Positions 60,167 through 64,000 of a DNA stretch of 64,000 nt are shown here, one piece after another. Position 1 is the stretch's first letter; the number at the start of each line of letters is the position of its first letter. The notes under the pieces are model-generated. The model saw only the letters and a program-made list of their open reading frames with translations, was not told the origin of the DNA and did no database searches. A program made the translations under genes and the position numbers. This stretch comes from Larkinella bovis (GTDB taxonomy: Bacteria > Bacteroidota > Bacteroidia > Cytophagales > Spirosomataceae), in the NCBI RefSeq assembly GCF_042655385.1, contig NZ_JBHSMA010000001.1, forward strand, positions 1,116,001 to 1,180,000, in the 5' to 3' direction.

Positions 60167-60254
60167 GAGTGATGAGTAATGAGTGATGAGTGAAGACGGG
60201 GCCGCCCGGCGGTGGTTGGCGGACGCATTAACTCTTCACTCATCACTCTTAACT
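60167..60254. repeat. Dispersed palindromic repeat, family B, copy 2
   Basis: GAGTGATGAGTGAAG (60181-60195) is the exact reverse complement of 60234-60248, with a GC-rich 38-nt loop. A further direct copy of GAGTGATGAGT precedes it at 60167. The right arm shares 22 bases, with one change, with copy 1 at 32371-32449. It sits in the araA-araB spacer. Confidence 0.75.
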
Positions 60255-61742
60255 CCTATAGTATACTTCGTTCCAGCGCAATGCCTGTTTGAAGCTATGA
60301 ATTCTGGTTTCTTCGTTGATCAGGACGTATTCGATGCCCGCGATTTCGGCAAAATCCTCCATGTATTCCGCCGTGATCGCCTTGCTGAAAACCGTATGGT
60401 GCGCTCCTCCGGCCAGAATCCAGGCCGTGGCTGCGACTTTCAGGTTTGGTTTGGCATCCCAGAGCACCCGCGCAACCGGCAACTTCGGCAACGGCTGTTC
60501 CGTCGGAACCACCTCTACCTCATTGACCAACAGCCGAAACCGGTTTCCCATATCGACCACCGACGCGTTGAGAGCCGCGCCCGGAGCCACGTTGAACACC
60601 AGACGCACCGGATCGGCCTTGCCACCAATCGACAAGGGATGAATTTCGCAGGACGGTTTGCCGTCGGCAATCGACTCGTCGATTTCGAGCATGTGCGCGC
60701 CCAGCACCCGCTGACCGCCGGGTGACAGGTGATACGTATAATCCTCCATGAACGAACTCCCCCCCGGCAACCCTGTTCCCATTACCTTAACCGCCCGGCC
60801 CAACGCTGCGGTTTTCCAATCGCCTTCGCCCCCGAAACCGTAGCCGTCGGCCATGAGTCGTTGTACGGCAATTCCCGGCAATTGGTTCAGGCCGTGCAGA
60901 TCTTCGAAGGTATCCGTGAATCCTTTGATCTGGTGATCGTCCAGAAAACCGCGTAAGCCAATTTCAATTTTGGCGGCATCGCGCAAGGCTGCGTGTCGTA
61001 AACCGGTTTGCTGCAATTCGGCAACGAGTTGGTATCGCTGTTCATATTCCTTCACCAATTGATTGATTTCCTGATCGGTTACCTGATTGACATACGCGAC
61101 CAGATCGCCAATGCCATAGCCGTGTACGGCATAACCGAACTTAATCTGGGCTTCTACCTTATCGCCTTCCGTAACGGCCACTTCCCGCATGTTGTCGCCA
61201 AACCGCGCAAACCGTGCTCCCTGCAGGTCATGCCAGGCGGCTGCCACCCGCGCCCAGACACTCAGCCGTTCGTGGACTTCCGGATCTTTCCAGTGTCCGA
61301 CAACTACTTTGCGATCCAGCCGCAAGCGGGAATTGATGAACCCAAATTCACGGTCGCCGTGGGCCGACTGGTTGAGGTTCATAAAATCCATGTCAATGGT
61401 TTCCCACGGAATATCCTGATTAAACTGCGTATGCAGGTGCAGCAGCGGTTTATGCAGAATTTTCAATCCGTTAATCCACATTTTGGCGGGCGAAAACGTG
61501 TGCATCCACGTAATCAGCCCGATGCAATTGGGCGCATTATTGGCCTCCAGACACAACTTGTAAACTTCGTCGGGGCCAGTCAGGACGGTTTTGAAGACAA
61601 CCTTGACGGGAATCCGGCCGCCCTGGTTCAGGGCATTAACCAGTAGGCGGGAATGCTCCGCTACCTGCTTCAGGGTTTCATCTCCGTATAAATGCTGGCT
61701 GCCCGTTACAAACCAGGCTTCAAGGTGGTCAATCGAAATCAT
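60249..61742 (-). CDS. araA: L-arabinose isomerase
   Basis: 497 residues, the standard AraA length. Motifs: AWFVTGSQHLYGDETLKQV at the start, GLITWMHTFSPAKMWINGL, LHTQFNQDIPWETIDMDFMNLNQSAHGDREFGF, FGGEGDWKTAALGRAVKVM with catalytic Glu, SFMEDYTYHL and WILAGGAHHTVFS with metal-binding His. It isomerises L-arabinose to L-ribulose with Mn2+. It is the first gene of the arabinose operon, preceded by a palindrome over a -7 box. Confidence 0.97.
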   Translation of the reverse strand: MISIDHLEAWFVTGSQHLYGDETLKQVAEHSRLLVNALNQGGRIPVKVVFKTVLTGPDEVYKLCLEANNAPNCIGLITWMHTFSPAKMWINGLKILHKPLLHLHTQFNQDIPWETIDMDFMNLNQSAHGDREFGFINSRLRLDRKVVVGHWKDPEVHERLSVWARVAAAWHDLQGARFARFGDNMREVAVTEGDKVEAQIKFGYAVHGYGIGDLVAYVNQVTDQEINQLVKEYEQRYQLVAELQQTGLRHAALRDAAKIEIGLRGFLDDHQIKGFTDTFEDLHGLNQLPGIAVQRLMADGYGFGGEGDWKTAALGRAVKVMGTGLPGGSSFMEDYTYHLSPGGQRVLGAHMLEIDESIADGKPSCEIHPLSIGGKADPVRLVFNVAPGAALNASVVDMGNRFRLLVNEVEVVPTEQPLPKLPVARVLWDAKPNLKVAATAWILAGGAHHTVFSKAITAEYMEDFAEIAGIEYVLINEETRIHSFKQALRWNEVYYRS

Positions 61743-61792
61743 TTCAGGGTTTGCGTTGGATTCGCCTTCCGGTGTGGTTGGGCGTTAGGAAG

Positions 61793-61818
61793 CAAATATA
61801 AAATAAATGTATTTTATA
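61793..61818 (-). promoter_or_regulatory. Candidate AraR operator overlapping the ara -7 box
   Basis: TATAAAATA (61797-61805) and TATTTTATA (61810-61818) form a perfect 9-bp inverted repeat around AATG. On the - strand TATATTTG (61800-61793) matches the -7 consensus and overlaps the palindrome; no clear -33 TTG is seen. A repressor bound here would block polymerase. Assignment to AraR is inference from position. Confidence 0.6.
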
Positions 61819-61847
61819 CGTTTATAAAAACACAAAAATTTTACGAC

Positions 61848-61881
61848 CCCTAATCCCGGAGCTATGGCAACGGGATTAGGG
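61848..61881 (-). terminator. Terminator-like hairpin after the helicase gene
   Basis: CCCTAATCCCG (61848-61858) is the exact reverse complement of 61871-61881, with a 12-nt loop. On the - strand the stem is followed, after a few bases, by an A/T-run (AAAATTTTTG). It separates the DEAD-box gene from the ara promoter. Confidence 0.65.
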
Positions 61882-61919
61882 AACAACGACCAGCACAGAC
61901 AGGCAAAACCGGCGTATGA

Positions 61920-63170
61920 TTACGCCGGACGATCCGCTTTTCCGCTCCCTTTCGGGCGGCTTTTCGATCGCCGTTTGGAATTGATCCGCCGTTTGTTCTG
62001 CGGATGAGGTCCGCCTTTGCCGGGATTGTATTCGAGGGTTTCGCCCAGATGAGCGGGCAACGAAACTTTAGTAACCGTGGTACCCAACAGCCGTTCGATA
62101 GCGGCAAACTTCCGCTGCTCGGTTTCGCTGATAAAGGTGTAGGCAATGCCGGTGGTTTCGGCGCGGGCCGTCCGGCCAATCCGGTGGACATAATCTTCTC
62201 CGTCGTGCGGCACATCGTAATTGATCACCAGATCGATGTTGTCGATATCGATGCCGCGGGAAAGAATATCGGTGGCTACCAGAATTTTCAATTTCCGGCT
62301 CCGGTAATCCAGCAGCACCTGCTCCCGTTCTGCCTGTTCGAGGTCGGAGTGAATTGCTTCGGCGGAAAAACCGGCCTGCTTCAGTTCGCGGGTTAGCTGT
62401 TTGACATTCTCTTTCCGCGAACAGAAAATTAAAACGGACGGGAAATTATGTTCTTTCAACAAGTACTTGACCAGCGCAATTTTCTGCTTCTGGTACAGAA
62501 CAAAGGCTTCCTGAACAATCTTGGCGGGCGGTTTTGACAACGAAAGGGTTATCTCCTCGGGATTAGTCAGGATTTTCCGGGCCAGTTCCCGAATCTTGGG
62601 CGGCATTGTGGCCGACAACAACAGGCTTTGACGCTTCGTCGGCAGGAAGGAAATAATCTTGACGATATCCCCATAAAAACCCATGTCGAGCATCCGGTCG
62701 GCTTCGTCGAGTACCAGGTACTGCAGCTGGTCGATTTTGGCATACCCCATGTTGAGGTGGCTGATCATGCGACCCGGGGTACAAATAACAATATCCGCCC
62801 CCACCGAAAGCGCCTGACGCTCCGTGCTGTAAGAAGCGCCATCTCCTCCGCCGTATACCGCAATCGAACTCACCGAGGTGAAATACGAAAAGCCTTCCAG
62901 ATTTTGGGCGATCTGGATGGCCAGTTCCCGGGTGGGGACGATGACCAGCGCCTTGATATGATCGTCGGGGCCTGCTGACGTAATCTTATGGAGAATCGGC
63001 AATAAATAGGAGGCTGTTTTCCCGGTTCCGGTTTGGGCGGAGACAATCAAATCTCTACCAGCTAAAATAAGCGGAATAACTTGTTCCTGTACAAGTGTGG
63101 GTGTATCGTAATTCATGGCATCGATGCCTTCCATCAGGCGGTCATCGAAACCAAAGTCTGCAAATTTCAA
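61920..63170 (-). CDS. DEAD-box RNA helicase (RhlE-like)
   Basis: 416 residues. All core motifs are present in order: Q motif FGFDDRLMEGIDAMNYDTPTLVQ, I AQTGTGKT, Ia PTRELAIQ, Ib TPGR, II DEAD, III SAT, IV VLIFCSRKEN, V ATDILSRGIDI and VI HRIGRTAR. A short basic tail (NKRRINSKRRSKSRPKG) likely binds RNA. RhlE-type helicases remodel RNA in ribosome assembly and mRNA decay, especially in the cold. It is transcribed toward, but separated by a hairpin from, the arabinose operon. Confidence 0.94.
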   Translation of the reverse strand: MKFADFGFDDRLMEGIDAMNYDTPTLVQEQVIPLILAGRDLIVSAQTGTGKTASYLLPILHKITSAGPDDHIKALVIVPTRELAIQIAQNLEGFSYFTSVSSIAVYGGGDGASYSTERQALSVGADIVICTPGRMISHLNMGYAKIDQLQYLVLDEADRMLDMGFYGDIVKIISFLPTKRQSLLLSATMPPKIRELARKILTNPEEITLSLSKPPAKIVQEAFVLYQKQKIALVKYLLKEHNFPSVLIFCSRKENVKQLTRELKQAGFSAEAIHSDLEQAEREQVLLDYRSRKLKILVATDILSRGIDIDNIDLVINYDVPHDGEDYVHRIGRTARAETTGIAYTFISETEQRKFAAIERLLGTTVTKVSLPAHLGETLEYNPGKGGPHPQNKRRINSKRRSKSRPKGSGKADRPA

Positions 63171-63471
63171 GCGTTATAACTGTAGGTTATGTTAAGATTT
63201 TGGTCAATATAACACTATTCCGATCATTAAAGCAAATTGTATTAGCGAACAGCCTGCCCGGTCTTCCGAATAGTCGATTTCCGAACAGAGCGTGCCTTAG
63301 CGACGGTGAGCTCGTAAAAATGGTTTCAATTTTATTTAAAATGTAAAAAAAACATTTATTACGATTAAATGTTAGTTCCTCCAGGGACACAATCCAGCAG
63401 AAGGGATCGTTTTATTTATCCCATTCCATGATTTTTTTTGCATCTTTGAGCGCACTAAAAGCGGCACATTT
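63171..63471. other. Divergent intergenic region (301 bp)
   Basis: Very A/T-rich near 63330-63450. Apart from a CATCTTTG box at 63441-63448 that could be the -7 element of the sigma factor gene (no TTG found at -33), I see nothing supported here. Confidence 0.4.
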
Positions 63472-63897
63472 TTGGCGCATTTCTCCTCACATACAGACGA
63501 TTCCGTCCTGTGGCACCACTTTCGGGCGGGCGGTGAAGACGGCTATACACACCTGGCCCGGCGGTACTACCGGAAACTGATCCATTACGGACAAAAATTT
63601 ACGCCCGATGTTCAGCTGGTCGAAGATGCGTTGCAGGATATGCTGGTTCACCTCTGGCTGCATCAGGGCAACCTGAACAATACGCCGTCGGTGCATTTTT
63701 ACCTGCTCAAAGCGTTTCGTAATCAGCTGTTTCGCGCCCTGAAAACAACGCCAAGCCGGGTTAATCTGAAGGCTCGGTTTGACGACGTTTCTTCGGAAGT
63801 TTCGACCGAAGAACTTTACATCCAGCAGGAAACCGACCAGAGTTTTCGCGCCCAAGTCGGCGAGTTGCCGGGTATCCAATCTGATCCTTTCTTATGA
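63472..63897 (+). pseudogene. ECF sigma factor lacking region 4 (truncated)
   Basis: The only usable start is a TTG at 63472; 141 codons. Region 2 of an extracytoplasmic-function sigma factor is intact: DDSVLWHHFRAGGEDGYTHLARRY, then the core-binding part LVEDALQDMLVHLWLH and FYLLKAFRNQLFRAL. The linker runs to about residue 131 (AQVGELP), where the normal LPxRQRE entry to region 4 is expected. Instead it reads GIQSDPFL and stops. The stop overlaps the ATG of the next gene (ATGA). Without the helix-turn-helix of region 4 it should not recognise a -35 element, so I call it a probable deletion derivative; a working short regulator cannot be excluded. Confidence 0.7.
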
Positions 63898-64000
63898 CAC
63901 CATCCAAACCTGAGGTCTGGCAACGCGGTCCCTTTCCCGGCCTCCCTCCTTTGCTGCAGCCAGTCGCCCACGCCCTTTTGCAGGCGCAGGAGGAAATTAC
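63894..64000 (+). CDS. DinB-family protein (3' end outside window)
   Basis: An ORF from ATG 63894 runs off the window after 35 codons. WQRGPFPGLPPLLQPVAHALLQAQEE is the usual N-terminus of DinB-like (DfsB/YfiT-type) four-helix metal-binding proteins, in which RGP, LLQPVAHAL and Q-A-x-E-E are conserved. These proteins are widespread thiol- or metal-dependent enzymes of mostly unknown substrate. Its start overlaps the stop of the truncated sigma factor. Confidence 0.7.
   Translation, partial: MTPSKPEVWQRGPFPGLPPLLQPVAHALLQAQEEI

Noticed and set aside
60196..60233. GC-rich loop of family B copy 2 as a separate regulatory RNA
   Set aside because: It is short, with only a minor internal pairing (CCGCC/GGCGG), and is adequately explained as the loop of the palindrome.
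1..64000. tRNA, rRNA, CRISPR, phage or defence genes
   Set aside because: I looked for T-loop-like GGTTCRANNCC strings, spaced direct repeats, integrases, nucleases and toxin-antitoxin motifs and found none that held up.

Overview
This 64 kb window looks like a chromosomal segment of a Bacteroidota species in the order Cytophagales, in the general vicinity of Spirosoma, Larkinella and relatives. The evidence is a type IX secretion (T9SS) C-terminal signal, a CHU_C-type gliding-associated domain, SprB-like repeats, the Bacteroidota-type ribosomal protein THX, promoter boxes of the TTG-N19/21-TAnnTTTG type, and almost no Shine-Dalgarno sequences. I assign no species. I see no rRNA, tRNA, CRISPR array, intact transposase, phage or defence island.

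Layout. 1-15011: four tightly spaced + strand genes for very large exported proteins: a carboxypeptidase-regulatory-like giant cut by the window edge, an FN3 protein, a 2050-residue Ig/SprB-repeat protein with a T9SS tail, and a PKD lipoprotein. 15012-15303: an intergenic stretch with a MITE-like element and a dispersed palindrome. 15304-23132: a ModF-like double ATPase, a GH13 amylase-like enzyme, an exported GH130-like enzyme, a DUF2807 lipoprotein and an ABC-F protein. 23133-26979 (mostly -): a LytTR remnant, an epimerase/SDR/fatty-acid-hydroxylase operon and a membrane-anchored SRPBCC protein. 27215-30052 (+): tiny ribosomal protein THX, a TMTC-like GT-C membrane protein with TPRs, and a PNPOx-like protein. 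30059-34924 (-): a periplasmic sugar-oxidation cluster (GMC oxidoreductase, Tat-signal gluconate-dehydrogenase-type small subunit, Gfo/Idh/MocA protein) with a CHU_C surface protein at its end.

35430-46634: a NamZ-like muramidase, an OmpA-domain protein, threonylcarbamoyl-AMP synthase, a BlaI/BlaR1-type pair with three clear operators, an LRR protein, a thioesterase, DUF2147, CsbD, small unknown proteins and a DMT exporter. 46640-54085: an SDR, three LytS-type membrane histidine kinases (one with an apparently broken ATP lid) and one LytTR response regulator, interleaved with a small membrane protein, a small periplasmic protein and a PHB-depolymerase-like esterase. 54303-61742 (-): a dienelactone hydrolase, then the complete L-arabinose operon araA-araB-araD-symporter followed by a Nudix-type AraR regulator, with a perfect palindrome over the promoter. 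61920-64000: a DEAD-box helicase, an ECF sigma factor lacking region 4, and the first 35 codons of a DinB-family protein.

The best leads for something undescribed are the four-gene giant-protein operon, the PBP-less BlaR1 variant with its three-operator promoter, the LytS cluster with a probable pseudokinase plus a detached LytTR fragment 24 kb away, two families of dispersed intergenic palindromes, and the truncated sigma factor abutting dinB. Family assignments come from motif recognition by eye, not from database searches.
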